A DNA stretch of 64,000 nucleotides from JAWVFM01 sp963771655 (lineage in GTDB: Bacteria; Actinomycetota; Thermoleophilia; Solirubrobacterales; 70-9): the NCBI GenBank assembly GCA_963771655.1, contig CAVYUG010000004.1, positions 598,266 through 662,265 on the forward strand. Direction: 5' to 3'. Shown piece after piece: positions 17,339 through 25,496 of the stretch (its first letter is position 1; each line of letters opens with the position of its first letter). The notes below the pieces were generated by a model, which had not been told where the DNA came from, ran no database searches, and was given only the letters and a program-made list of their open reading frames with translations. Position numbers and translations under genes: made by a program.

Positions 17339-18160
17339 ATGGTCGACGACATTCGCAGGCGCGCCGAGCGGGCCGGCGACGCCGTCGCCGCCGCGAGGGA
17401 CAACGCCGCCGAGGCGATGGCGAGCGCGAAGGAGAACGCCGCAGAGGCGATGGCGGAGGCGCGCGGTAACGCGGCCGACGCGATGGCGAGCGCGAAGGAG
17501 AACGCGGCCGAGGCGATCGCGAGGGTGAAGCCGAAGCTTCGCGGCGTTTTCCACGAGTGGGCTTTCCCCGTCGCCGTCGTCGGCGGCATCGCTCTCGTCA
17601 TCGCCGCCCCGAGCGGCAAGGCGAAGGTCGCCGCGGCGATCTACGCCTTCTCGCTCGCCGCCCTCCTCGGCGTCAGCGCTCTGTACCACCGCGTGAACTG
17701 GACGCGGCCCAGTCGCCGGCGCTGGGTGCGCCGGCTCGACCATTCGATGATCTTCCTGCTGATCGCCGGCACGGTGACCCCGTTTGCCCTGCTCGTGCTG
17801 CACGGCGCCTTCGCCAGCGCCATCCTCATCGCCGTCTGGGCGGGAGCGGCTGTTGGGATCGTCGTCGAGCTGATCTGGGTGGAGGCGCCGAAGTGGGCGA
17901 GCGCCCTGGTCTACATCGGGGTCGGCTGGATCGGCGCCCTCGCCTTTCCCGCCATCGCCATCGACGCCGGGATCGGCGCCGGCATCCTGATCGGCGTCGG
18001 CGGCCTGCTCTATACGACCGGAGCGATCGTCTACGCGCGGGAGAGCCCCGACCCCAACCCGGCCGTCTTCGGCTACCACGAGATCTTCCATGTGCTCGTG
18101 ATCGCCGCCGCCGCGGCGCATTTCGCCGCGATCGCGATCTACGCGCTGCCCGCGGGCTAG
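17339..18160 (+). CDS. Hemolysin III / YqfA family membrane protein with repeat N-terminus
   Basis: Residues about 70-273 form a seven-helix PAQR/hemolysin III protein. The conserved metal-type motifs are SALYHR, LDHSMIFLLIAGTVTP and HEIFHVL. The first 66 residues are unusual: after a basic start come five 11-residue units rich in Ala with spaced charges (AAEAMASAKEN type), likely an amphipathic helix or coiled coil. The ATG at 17339 has no strong ribosome site. The gene ends in a 4-bp overlap with the convergent TetR gene (CTAG). The biochemical role of bacterial family members is unclear. Confidence 0.88.
   Translation: MVDDIRRRAERAGDAVAAARDNAAEAMASAKENAAEAMAEARGNAADAMASAKENAAEAIARVKPKLRGVFHEWAFPVAVVGGIALVIAAPSGKAKVAAAIYAFSLAALLGVSALYHRVNWTRPSRRRWVRRLDHSMIFLLIAGTVTPFALLVLHGAFASAILIAVWAGAAVGIVVELIWVEAPKWASALVYIGVGWIGALAFPAIAIDAGIGAGILIGVGGLLYTTGAIVYARESPDPNPAVFGYHEIFHVLVIAAAAAHFAAIAIYALPAG
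17372..17536 (+). repeat. Five tandem 33-bp units coding 11-residue repeats
   Basis: Residues 12-22, 23-33, 34-44, 45-55 and 56-66 of the hemolysin III-type protein align as 11-mers. The middle three share the pattern AA(E/D)AMA(S/E)A(K/R)(E/G)N. At DNA level units 2 and 4 are nearly identical, so the array looks recently duplicated and may vary in copy number. Confidence 0.85.
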
Positions 18161-18768
18161 CCCAGGAGCACTTCGCGCGCGAGCTCGCGCTGGGTTCGCT
18201 CGGTCGCTTCCACCGAGAGCCCGGCGTGCCGACGGAGCTCGTCGTAGCCCTCGAAGCTCGTCAGAAGGAGAAGGCGCGCCCGAGCGCCGCGCTCCCCGAG
18301 CCCCGGGCGAAGGGCCCGAGCTCGGTGGAGGCGCCGGGCCAGCCGCTCGACCTCGCCGCGCCGGTCCTCGCGCTGACGCCTGACGTAATCGGCCGCAGCG
18401 GGGTCGATCGTGGCGAGCCCGTAGAGGTGGTGGTGGAGCCGCTCCTCGGAAGCCCAGAACCGCGCCGCCCTCGAAATGAAGGCATCGAGGGCGTCGGCGG
18501 GATCCTCGAGATCGACCGCGGCTCGCAGCGCGACCAGCTCCGGGTTCACCGCGAGCGAGTCGCAGAGGGCGTCGATCAGCTCCATTCGCGAGCCGAAGTG
18601 CTGGTAGAGCGTGGCTCGCGACACGCCCGCCCGCGCGGCGACCTCCTCGACGGTCGCTTGGTGGAAGCTGCCCTTCAAGAGGAGCTCCCTGACGGCATCG
18701 ACGATCCGAGCCCGCGTCCGCTGACCGGCGCCCGACCGCTTGCTTCGGTAGACACGGCTCGTCGCCAT
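18157..18768 (-). CDS. TetR family transcriptional regulator
   Basis: The 203-residue product has an N-terminal TetR helix-turn-helix (ATVEEVAARAGVSRATLYQHF, about residues 38-58) and a helical ligand domain. Two palindromic sites lie between it and the divergent cupin gene, so it probably represses both itself and the cupin/enoyl-CoA hydratase unit. The effector is unknown. The start is ATG. Confidence 0.92.
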   Translation of the reverse strand: MATSRVYRSKRSGAGQRTRARIVDAVRELLLKGSFHQATVEEVAARAGVSRATLYQHFGSRMELIDALCDSLAVNPELVALRAAVDLEDPADALDAFISRAARFWASEERLHHHLYGLATIDPAAADYVRRQREDRRGEVERLARRLHRARALRPGLGERGARARLLLLTSFEGYDELRRHAGLSVEATERTQRELAREVLLG

Positions 18769-18778
18769 AACAGCAAGT

Positions 18779-18795
18779 CTAGACGTCGTGTCTGA
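18779..18795. promoter_or_regulatory. Probable TetR operator, proximal imperfect copy
   Basis: CTAGACG-TCG-TGTCTGA is a near-palindrome matching the better copy at 18819. It lies 11 bp upstream of the TetR start codon, where binding would block the tetR promoter. Confidence 0.6.
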
Positions 18796-18818
18796 TGATG
18801 TGCTAGGCTCGCGAAAAG

Positions 18819-18835
18819 CTAGACACTATGTCTAG
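18819..18835. promoter_or_regulatory. Probable TetR operator, perfect palindrome
   Basis: CTAGACA-CTA-TGTCTAG has 7-bp perfect arms around a 3-bp centre, 40 bp from the second copy. It sits 28 bp upstream of the cupin start. Spacing and location fit binding by the adjacent TetR protein. Confidence 0.75.
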
Positions 18836-18862
18836 AGTTATCGTCTATAAAAGGAGGTTGAA

Positions 18863-19240
18863 GTGCCGAAGACATCCCGGGAGGCCGCCCCGCAGGTTGA
18901 GGACATGGGCGTGATGGAAGGGCGCTACGAGCAGATCGACGGCTACACGGTCGCCTTCGAGACCTTTCGTGAGGACGCGGACGCCACGCCGCTCTTCAAG
19001 GGCCTGCCCGACGACCGCTGCCAGAGCCCGCATTGGGGTTACGTGTTCAAGGGGAGCGTCACGTTCAAGTACGCCGACCACGACGAGGTCTACGAGGCGG
19101 GCGACGCCTACTACGCGCCGCCGGGCCACGTCCCTGTCGTTGCGGCGGGCACGGAGGTCGTCGAGTTCAGCCCGACGGAGGAGTACGGCCGGACGATGGA
19201 GGTCCTGGGAAAGAACCTCGCCGCTATGCAGGCCGCCTGA
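18863..19240 (+). CDS. Small cupin-fold protein
   Basis: The 125-residue product has a single cupin barrel: HWGYVFKGSVTFKY for motif 1 and GDAYYAPPGHVPVVAAG for motif 2. Metal ligands may be the His of the first motif and the His of PPGH. The GTG start has an excellent AAGGAGG site at 18850-18856. It faces tetR across two operators and is the likely regulated gene. The substrate is not evident. Confidence 0.85.
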   Translation: MPKTSREAAPQVEDMGVMEGRYEQIDGYTVAFETFREDADATPLFKGLPDDRCQSPHWGYVFKGSVTFKYADHDEVYEAGDAYYAPPGHVPVVAAGTEVVEFSPTEEYGRTMEVLGKNLAAMQAA

Positions 19241-19252
19241 TCGTGACGCCCG

Positions 19253-19280
19253 GGCCGGGGGCTAGCGTTCGCCCCCGGCC
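19253..19280 (+). terminator. Strong hairpin directly before the enoyl-CoA hydratase start
   Basis: GGCCGGGGGC and GCCCCCGGCC form a 10-bp perfect GC stem with an 8-nt loop. It ends 2 nt before the ATG at 19283 and has no T-run. It could end the cupin transcript or control initiation of the next gene. Confidence 0.5.
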
Positions 19281-19282
19281 AG

Positions 19283-20089
19283 ATGGGTGACTTCGAGACC
19301 ATCCGCTACGAGCCGGACGGCCACGTCGTCGTCTTGACCCTCGACCGGCCGGAGCAGCGAAACGCCGTCAGCCGGCGTATGAACGCCGAGCTCCACGAGG
19401 CCTGGCAGCGCTTTCGCGACGACGACGACGCGTTCGTCCTGGTCATGACGGGGGAGGGCGAGGCCTTCTGCGCCGGCTGGGACCTGGCGGACGCCGAGGC
19501 GACGACCCTCGACGACTGGGACGAGCACAGGACCCACGTCTACAACTCGCCGGGCGACTGCGGCTACACGCGGCGCGTCGACGTCTTCAAGCCGGTGATC
19601 GCCGCGGTCAATGGATGGGCCGTGGCGGCCGGCCTCGAGAACGCGCTGCTCGCCGACATCCGAGTCGTCGCCGAAAACGCGGTCTTCGGCGCGCTCGAGC
19701 GGCGCTGGAACATCGTCGCCGGCGACGGCATGACCGTGCGCCTGCCGCTCACCGTCGGCTACGCGAAGGCAATGGAGATGATCATCACCGGGCGCCCGGT
19801 CGACGCGACGGAGGCTCTTCGCATCGGGCTCGCGAACGAGGTCGTGCCCGAGGGCGGGGCGCTCGACCGCGCCCTCGAGCTGGCGCGTGAGGTAGCCGCC
19901 CTACCCCAGGGCGCGATCCGCTCCGACAAGGAGACGATGGTCCGCAACGTCGGCCGGACCTACGAGGAGCAGCTGCGCACCGAGCTCGAGATGACCCTCT
20001 CCATGTTCCTGCGCCGCGACTCGCACTCCATCGGCGCGTCCGCCTTCAAGGAGGGGCGCACGCCCGAGTGGCCGCACCACGGCCTCTAG
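19283..20089 (+). CDS. Enoyl-CoA hydratase/isomerase family protein
   Basis: The 268-residue product shows the crotonase fold: LDRPEQRNAVSRRM near the N-terminus, the oxyanion-hole segment GEAFCAGWDL and NGWAVAAGLENALLADIRV. One position after GWDL and the Glu in the ERRWNI region may supply catalytic acids, but substrate cannot be assigned. The ATG directly follows a strong hairpin and no Shine-Dalgarno site is visible. Confidence 0.9.
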   Translation: MGDFETIRYEPDGHVVVLTLDRPEQRNAVSRRMNAELHEAWQRFRDDDDAFVLVMTGEGEAFCAGWDLADAEATTLDDWDEHRTHVYNSPGDCGYTRRVDVFKPVIAAVNGWAVAAGLENALLADIRVVAENAVFGALERRWNIVAGDGMTVRLPLTVGYAKAMEMIITGRPVDATEALRIGLANEVVPEGGALDRALELAREVAALPQGAIRSDKETMVRNVGRTYEEQLRTELEMTLSMFLRRDSHSIGASAFKEGRTPEWPHHGL

Positions 20090-20099
20090 AGCCGGTCCG

Positions 20100-20465
20100 C
20101 TAGTCGCGCGGGGCGTAGCGGTGGTGGAGCATCAGGTCGTTGCCGTCCGGGTCGGTGAAGAACGCCATGTGGCAGACGCCGGTGTCGAAGGTCTCGCCGA
20201 TGAACTCCACGCCCTTGGCCTCGAGCTCGGCGCGGGCGGCGGCGACGTCGTCGACGTGGAGCGCGAGGTGCCCGTTCTTCTGCGGGGCGAACTCGCGGCC
20301 GAGCCTCTCCGGGGCCCAGATTCCGAAGCAGGTGTCGCCGACCCAGAACTCGTACCGGGCTTTGTCGTCGGGCCGCAGGCCGAGCGTTTCGATGTAGAAG
20401 GCGCGGCTGCGGTCGGGGTCGCGCGAGGGTACCGCGACGAAGTCGAGCTTCTCGATCGCGCTCAT
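20100..20465 (-). CDS. VOC (glyoxalase/bleomycin-resistance fold) family protein
   Basis: The 121-residue product carries two beta-alpha-beta-beta-beta modules: KLDFVAVPSRDPDRSRAFYIETLGL and LALHVDDVAAARAELEAKG, ending in FFTDPDGNDLMLHH. The Glu/His metal ligands of the fold appear partly present. The ATG at 20465 overlaps the stop of the upstream dehydrogenase gene (ATGA), so the two are coupled. Function is unknown. Confidence 0.85.
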   Translation of the reverse strand: MSAIEKLDFVAVPSRDPDRSRAFYIETLGLRPDDKARYEFWVGDTCFGIWAPERLGREFAPQKNGHLALHVDDVAAARAELEAKGVEFIGETFDTGVCHMAFFTDPDGNDLMLHHRYAPRD

Positions 20466-21208
20466 GCCGGTTGCGCCGCCCCGTGCGTGCCCTTCGCGGC
20501 GTCCACGAGCGCCCGCACCTCGGCCTCGCGTCCCTCGCGAAGCAGCTCGACCGGGTCGGGCTCGCCGTTGACGATGCCCTCGAAGAACTCCTTCCGGTCC
20601 TGGTAGGTGGGGAGCGTGGCCTTCGCCCATCCGCGGACCTCGTTGAGGATCTCCGCCAGCCTCGCATAGGGCTCGCCGTACGCCTCCGCTATCTCGCGCT
20701 TCATGCGCTTGGCGAGCGCCGGAGAGGCCCCGGCCGTCGAGATGGCGATGGCGAGCGAGCCGTTGCGGACGATCGCCGGGAGAATGAAGTTGCAAAGCGG
20801 CGGCACGTCGACGACGTTCACCAGCATCGCCCGGCGCTCGGCGCCGTCGTAGACGGAGATGTTGACGTCGGTGTCCGCGGTCGCCGCGATCGCGAGGAAG
20901 CGGCCGTCGAGGTCCGGGTCGCGGAACTCACGCCGCTCCCAGGCGATCGAGCCCTCGGCGGCGTACGCCTCGAGCTCGGGCACCGCGGCGGGCGCGACCA
21001 GGGTCACGTCGCCGTCGCAGGCCAAAAGCCCCTCGACCTTCTCCAGCCCGACCTCGCCGCCGCCGACGACCAGGCACGGGCGGCCCGACAACCGCAGGCA
21101 GGCGATGTAGAGCGGGGTGTCCATGAGGCCGGCGACGCACGACTGGTCGCAGATCCCCTTGCGGAGCTGGCAGACGCACTCCTTGCCGGCGTAGGCCTGA
21201 GCGGGCAT
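20462..21208 (-). CDS. Precorrin-2 dehydrogenase / sirohydrochlorin ferrochelatase-like protein
   Basis: The core (from MDTPLYIACLRLSG on) has the Met8/CysG N-domain Rossmann motif LVVGGGEVGLEKVEGLL and ISTAGASPALAKRMKREI, as in siroheme synthesis. It would oxidise precorrin-2 with NAD. The ATG at 21208 gives an extra 28 residues with four Cys (CVCQLRKGICDQSC). The alternative start at 21124 gives a conventional protein. Neither has a clear ribosome site. The gene is divergent from the P450 gene and coupled to the VOC gene. Confidence 0.82.
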   Translation of the reverse strand: MPAQAYAGKECVCQLRKGICDQSCVAGLMDTPLYIACLRLSGRPCLVVGGGEVGLEKVEGLLACDGDVTLVAPAAVPELEAYAAEGSIAWERREFRDPDLDGRFLAIAATADTDVNISVYDGAERRAMLVNVVDVPPLCNFILPAIVRNGSLAIAISTAGASPALAKRMKREIAEAYGEPYARLAEILNEVRGWAKATLPTYQDRKEFFEGIVNGEPDPVELLREGREAEVRALVDAAKGTHGAAQPA

Positions 21209-21246
21209 CGATCCGAAGGGTAGAGGCCGGCGGGTTCCGGCGGAGC

Positions 21247-21266
21247 CCCTGGCCGCGTGGCCAGGG
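21247..21266. promoter_or_regulatory. Inverted repeat between divergent genes
   Basis: CCCTGGCC-GCGT-GGCCAGGG is an 8-bp perfect inverted repeat in the 79-bp gap between the dehydrogenase and P450 genes. It may be an operator, or a terminator-like hairpin. Confidence 0.4.
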
Positions 21267-21287
21267 CCCCGTTTATCCTTGGCGCCG

Positions 21288-22691
21288 ATGACGCTCGCCT
21301 CGCCGCCGGAGCTCACCAGCAACCCGCTGAAGCGGATCCGCGGCGACCTTCAGGCCGAGCTCGCCGGCGACAAGTCGAACCTGCCGCCGGGGCCGCGGCA
21401 CCCGAGCCTCGCGCGGACGGAGCTGATGCGGCGCGACCCGCTCGCCGTGCTGCTTCCCGCCTACGAGGAGTTCGGGCCGATCTTCTCCATGCGGTTGTTC
21501 CACTCGCTGATCGTCTTCATGCTCGGGCCCGAGGCGAACCGCTTCATCCTCGTCACCGACCGCGAGAAGTTCCGCTGGCGCGACGGGAGCCTCGGCGACC
21601 TGGTCCCCCTGATCGGCGACGGCCTGCTGACGACCGACGGCACCTACCACGATCGCGCGCGGGAGATCATGGTGCCGGCCTTCCATCGCGAGCGCGTGGC
21701 GGCGGCGGCGGCCGTGATGTTCGAGGAGGCCGATCGAGGTCTCGACGCCCTCCGTCCCGGCGCTCGCGTCGATCTCTACGACTGGACCCGCCACGTCGCG
21801 ATGCGGGTCGCGATGCGAGCGCTCTTCGGGCTCGACCCGGACAGCGCCGGAGTCGACGTCGCTGCGACCTTCGAGCGCGGCCTGGCCTTCTACGAGCGCG
21901 AGTACTTCCTCCAGGTTCTTCGCGGCCCCGCGAGCCCCTTCGCGCGCCTGCGCCAGGTCAGGCGGGTGCTCGACGGGCTCATCCTCGACGAGATCGCCCG
22001 CCGCCGCGCGGGCGGGCTCGGCGAGGACATCCTCAGCGTCCTCATCGAGGCGACGGACGATCAGGGCCTCGGCCTCACCGACGAGCAGATCCGCGACCAG
22101 GTGCTGACCCTGCTGTTCGCCGGTCACGACACGACGACGTCCACCGTCGCCTTCCTCTTCTACGAGCTCGCGCGAGCCCCGGAGTGGGCCGAGCGCCTCG
22201 CGATCGAGCAGGACCGAGTCGCCCCGGCCCGCGAGCCCACCGCGGCCGAGTTATTCGGCGAGATGCCGGAGCTGGGGGCGGCCGTCGACGAGACGCTCCG
22301 CCTCTACCCGCCGGCATGGATCGGCCCCCGCCGCGCCGAGGTCGACTTCGAGTTCGGCGGCTACTCGGTCCCGGCGGGCTATCCCGTCAACTACTCCTCG
22401 TGGGCGAGCCACCACCTCGCCGACGTGTTCGACGATCCCCACGCCTTCCGGCCGGAGCGCCTCCTCGGCGAGGCACGCGCTCGAATCCCGAAGGGCGCGT
22501 ACGTGCCGTTCGGCGGCGGGCCGAGGATCTGCATCGGAATGCGCTTCGGCGAGCTCGAGGTGCGCGCGATCACGGCCGCGATCCTCAAGCGGTTCCGACT
22601 CGATCTCGAGCCCGACTGGGAGCTCCGCGTGCGCCAGATGCCGACCCTCTCGCCCCGCGGAGGCCTGCCGATGCGCGTCCGCTCCGTCTGA
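21288..22691 (+). CDS. Cytochrome P450
   Basis: The 467-residue soluble P450 has the I-helix oxygen motif AGHDTTTST, the ExxR motif in DETLRLYPPAW and the heme-thiolate loop PFGGGPRICIGMRF with its Cys. It is of the CYP102/CYP51-like bacterial class with no membrane anchor. The ATG at 21288 is preferred; a TTG 9 bp upstream is possible. No ferredoxin or reductase gene is adjacent. The substrate is unknown. Confidence 0.95.
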   Translation: MTLASPPELTSNPLKRIRGDLQAELAGDKSNLPPGPRHPSLARTELMRRDPLAVLLPAYEEFGPIFSMRLFHSLIVFMLGPEANRFILVTDREKFRWRDGSLGDLVPLIGDGLLTTDGTYHDRAREIMVPAFHRERVAAAAAVMFEEADRGLDALRPGARVDLYDWTRHVAMRVAMRALFGLDPDSAGVDVAATFERGLAFYEREYFLQVLRGPASPFARLRQVRRVLDGLILDEIARRRAGGLGEDILSVLIEATDDQGLGLTDEQIRDQVLTLLFAGHDTTTSTVAFLFYELARAPEWAERLAIEQDRVAPAREPTAAELFGEMPELGAAVDETLRLYPPAWIGPRRAEVDFEFGGYSVPAGYPVNYSSWASHHLADVFDDPHAFRPERLLGEARARIPKGAYVPFGGGPRICIGMRFGELEVRAITAAILKRFRLDLEPDWELRVRQMPTLSPRGGLPMRVRSV

Positions 22692-22722
22692 GCGTCATTC
22701 CGATCGGATAGGGTCGCGCCCG

Positions 22723-23181
22723 ATGGAGGGAAGGAGCTGGATCGGGCCCGCTCTTGGCGGTATCGGTCTCATCATCGGCGTGCTCGCTCTCGTCATCGCC
22801 CTGAACGCCAAGAACACGGGTGACGACGCTGCGACGAAGGCGCAGCTTGCGAAGCTGCAGAGCTCGCTCACGAGCGCGAAGACCACCGCAGCCGTCCAGG
22901 CGCACCGGATCGCGAAGAGCCAGGCTGCGAACGCGGCGAACAGGGCGGCAAACGCGAGGGCTCAGGGTGAGGCGGGCAAGGCTCGTGCCGAGGCGAACAA
23001 GAACGAGGCTCAAGCTTCGGTCGACGCAACCGACATCAAGCGCATCGACCGCGAGACGACGTCGCTGCAGCGGCAGATCAACGGCCTCTCGAACGAGCTC
23101 ACGACCGTCAGCGACAAGCTCACCGGCCTGACGAACAAGGTCGCTCGGCTGGCCAACAAGGTCAACCGGCAGCACAAGTAA
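22723..23181 (+). CDS. Membrane-anchored coiled-coil protein
   Basis: The 152-residue product has a membrane segment at about residues 8-27 (IGPALGGIGLIIGVLALVIAL), an Ala/Lys-rich middle and C-terminal heptads (TSLQRQINGLSNELTTVSDK, LTNKVARLANKVNR) typical of a coiled coil. No family is recognised. It starts 31 bp after the P450 gene with GGAGGG near the ATG region. Confidence 0.7.
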   Translation: MEGRSWIGPALGGIGLIIGVLALVIALNAKNTGDDAATKAQLAKLQSSLTSAKTTAAVQAHRIAKSQAANAANRAANARAQGEAGKARAEANKNEAQASVDATDIKRIDRETTSLQRQINGLSNELTTVSDKLTGLTNKVARLANKVNRQHK

Positions 23182-23192
23182 CCGCCTCCCGC

Positions 23193-23951
23193 GTGCGCGA
23201 TCCTGCGCTGAAGGGCCGCCACATCAGAATCCGCCGTGTCCTCGCGGACGCGTGGCGGCTCAACTGGGCGCGCTTCGGGTTCCTGCTCGCGGCCGCGTTC
23301 GCGGTCTTCGTCCCCGTCGGCTTTGTCGAGGCCCTGGAGCTCCACGAGGTGCAGACGGGCGACATCGACATCGTCCGAGTGATTGCCGTTCTGCTCGTCG
23401 CCGGACTCTTCACCGCGGTCACCCTCGTCGGGGAGGTGCTGTACAGCGGCATCGTTGCCGCCGTCGTCAAGGAGGACCGGGGCCACGCCACCCACCCGCT
23501 CGGCAAGCTCGTGCGCTCGCTCCCCTATGGCCGCCTGATCGCCGCTGACCTTCTCTTCGTCGTCGTGGTGGCGCTCGGCTTCATTGCGCTGATCGTCCCG
23601 GGCTTCCTCTTTCTCGCCTGGTTCTGCCTCGCCGCGCCGGTGATCGAGGTGGAGCGGATTTCGGTGCGCCGGGCCTTTGGGCGCAGCCGCGCCCTCGTCC
23701 GGCGCGACCTCTGGAGGGCGCTGGCGATCGTGATCGTCGTGTCCATCGTCAGCGATCTGCTCGAGAAGGGCATCGCGGACCTCGTCGCGACCGAGCTCGG
23801 CCATTCCCTGATCGACCGCTGGATCGAGTCGACCTTGGCGGGGATGATCACGGCGCCGATCTTCGCCTTCCCGATCGTCGTCCTCTACTTCGAGCTCGTG
23901 GCGCTCGGCGAGCCGCCCGCGACGAGCTCCGGCACGGTCACGAACCCATAG
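23193..23951 (+). CDS. Multi-pass membrane protein of unknown function
   Basis: The 252-residue product has five or six hydrophobic segments (FGFLLAAAFAVFVPVGF, IAVLLVAGLFTAV, LLFVVVVALGFIALIVPGFLFLAWF, IVIVVSIVSDLL, APIFAFPIVVLYFELVAL). The PGxFxxAxFxxAxPVIxxE segment with RRAFGRS resembles the YciC/DUF975-like membrane domain. The start is GTG, 11 bp after the preceding stop. Its last 67 bp overlap the 3' end of the convergent deacetylase gene. Confidence 0.75.
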   Translation: MRDPALKGRHIRIRRVLADAWRLNWARFGFLLAAAFAVFVPVGFVEALELHEVQTGDIDIVRVIAVLLVAGLFTAVTLVGEVLYSGIVAAVVKEDRGHATHPLGKLVRSLPYGRLIAADLLFVVVVALGFIALIVPGFLFLAWFCLAAPVIEVERISVRRAFGRSRALVRRDLWRALAIVIVVSIVSDLLEKGIADLVATELGHSLIDRWIESTLAGMITAPIFAFPIVVLYFELVALGEPPATSSGTVTNP

Positions 23952-24637
23952 CCCTCGGTGGAGGCGCGGTCGAGGATCGCCTGGGTGGCGGCCAGCGTCT
24001 TCGAGCGATCCGCCCCGACCCCGTGGTCGGACCCGTCGTGGAGGAGCACGATGTCGCCGCCTCGCGCCCGCAGGCCGCGGCGCCCGATCGCGCGCGCGGT
24101 CGTGGTGCGGCGCCAGTCGAAGCAGGTGATGGACCACATCACGGGCGCGTAGCCCCGCTCGGCGAGGGTGCGGAGGGTCCCGGGCCGGCGGCGGCCGTAG
24201 GGCGGCCGCATGATCGCCCGCCCATCGATTTCGGCGAAGCTCGCCCCGGCCGCCTCGACGGCCTCCCTCGTGCGGTCGAGCTCGGCGCGGAGCGTCGAGT
24301 CCGCGGTGGTGGGCAGAGAGGGGTGTGACCAGGTGTGGTTGCCGAGCGCGTGTCCCCGTGCGGCGATCTCGCTCACGAGGCCGGGCTCGGCCGCCGCGAA
24401 CCTGCCGATGACGAAGAAGGTGGCGCGAGCCTCGTGGCGGTCGAGGATCTCGAGCAGCTGCTCAGTCGCCGCCGGGTTCGGCCCGTCGTCGAAGGTGAGC
24501 GCGATCCGACGCTCGGCGCCGCGGACACGGCAGATCGTGGAGCCGTAGAGCTGCGAGGTGGGTGAGGCCGCGTGGTAGCACGCGAGGCCCACCGCTCCCG
24601 CGCCGGCGCCGAGGGCGGCCAGCCGGGCCGGCCTCAT
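23885..24637 (-). CDS. Polysaccharide deacetylase (NodB-type)
   Basis: The 250-residue product has the carbohydrate esterase 4 motifs in order: TFDDGPN (catalytic base and metal Asp, residues 48-54), NHTWSHPSL (metal His 101 and 105), RPPYGRR and a late VLLHDGSDH. An N-terminal hydrophobic stretch (AALGAGAGAVGLACY) may be a signal or anchor. It would deacetylate a cell-wall or capsular sugar outside the membrane. The ATG at 24637 overlaps the upstream stop (ATGA). Confidence 0.92.
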   Translation of the reverse strand: MRPARLAALGAGAGAVGLACYHAASPTSQLYGSTICRVRGAERRIALTFDDGPNPAATEQLLEILDRHEARATFFVIGRFAAAEPGLVSEIAARGHALGNHTWSHPSLPTTADSTLRAELDRTREAVEAAGASFAEIDGRAIMRPPYGRRRPGTLRTLAERGYAPVMWSITCFDWRRTTTARAIGRRGLRARGGDIVLLHDGSDHGVGADRSKTLAATQAILDRASTEGYGFVTVPELVAGGSPSATSSK

Positions 24638-25365
24638 GAGCTCGGCGCGCCGCCGATGAGGTCCTGGAAGCGCTGATACCGGGCTCGCCCGCGCTCGTAG
24701 CGCTCCTGCGCCTTGGTCGCCTTGGGGCCACCGTCCGCGTAGCGGCGTCTCGCCCACCACGAACCGGGCTTGGCGAGGCGGATCGCTCCGATCAGCGAGA
24801 TGAAGGGCGCGATCATCCCGGCGACCGCGAACAGGTACTTGCCCTTGAGCGCCGACAGGACCGCCAGGGAGAGGACGAGGGCGAGCACGAGTGCGATCGT
24901 GAGGAGGGAGCCGGTCTCCTCCTTGTTCACCGGCACCGCACCGAGGACGATCAGCCCACCGAGCAGCGCCGCGACCACGACGGCGTCGACGGACTTCCGG
25001 CCTTCGTCGGCCCAGTAGACGTCCTCGAGGTGGAGCCACAGCGCGTACTCGTCGAGCGTCAGGCCGGCGCCGATCCCGAAGACGACGGCGAGGATCTCGA
25101 ACCAGGGCTCGCCCGGGCGCAGCGCGAACTCGAGAAAGCCCGCCGCCATCATCATCACGATGCCGAAAACGAGGTGGTGGATGTGGAGCTCGCCGGTCGT
25201 GACGCTGCCGGGCCACCATGGGACCTTCGGACTGCGCATCAGGCGCGCGCTCGTGCGGATGAACGCGAACGCCCCGAGCATGCCCGCCAGGACCAGGATG
25301 GCGGAGAGCTGCCGGGGGTTCTGTGGGCTGAAGTCGACCCTGAGCGTCAGCGCGGCGAGTGGCAA
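24634..25365 (-). CDS. Conserved integral membrane protein
   Basis: The 243-residue product has six or so membrane segments and conserved-looking polar motifs inside them (GELHIHHLVFG, GLTLDEYALWLHLEDVYW, GRKSVDAVVVAALLGG). I recall similar actinobacterial proteins but know no function. The start is TTG at 25365; no ATG or GTG lies near the first membrane segment and no ribosome site is visible. It is coupled to the deacetylase gene by ATGA. Confidence 0.75.
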   Translation of the reverse strand: MPLAALTLRVDFSPQNPRQLSAILVLAGMLGAFAFIRTSARLMRSPKVPWWPGSVTTGELHIHHLVFGIVMMMAAGFLEFALRPGEPWFEILAVVFGIGAGLTLDEYALWLHLEDVYWADEGRKSVDAVVVAALLGGLIVLGAVPVNKEETGSLLTIALVLALVLSLAVLSALKGKYLFAVAGMIAPFISLIGAIRLAKPGSWWARRRYADGGPKATKAQERYERGRARYQRFQDLIGGAPSS

Positions 25366-25496
25366 ACCGAGGCGATCGTACTCAGAGCGTCATCTTCGAC
25401 CCCTCGAAAACCCCCTGCTACTCTCGCCGTCCGATCGGCGGGGCATGGTTCCCCGCCGTTGATTTGAGCGGAAGGGCTCGTCCCGGAGGGCACCCG

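Noticed and set aside
20100..20795. A longer VOC protein starting at 20795
   Set aside because: The extra N-terminal part is shifted translation of the coupled dehydrogenase gene; the ATG at 20465 gives the exact domain.
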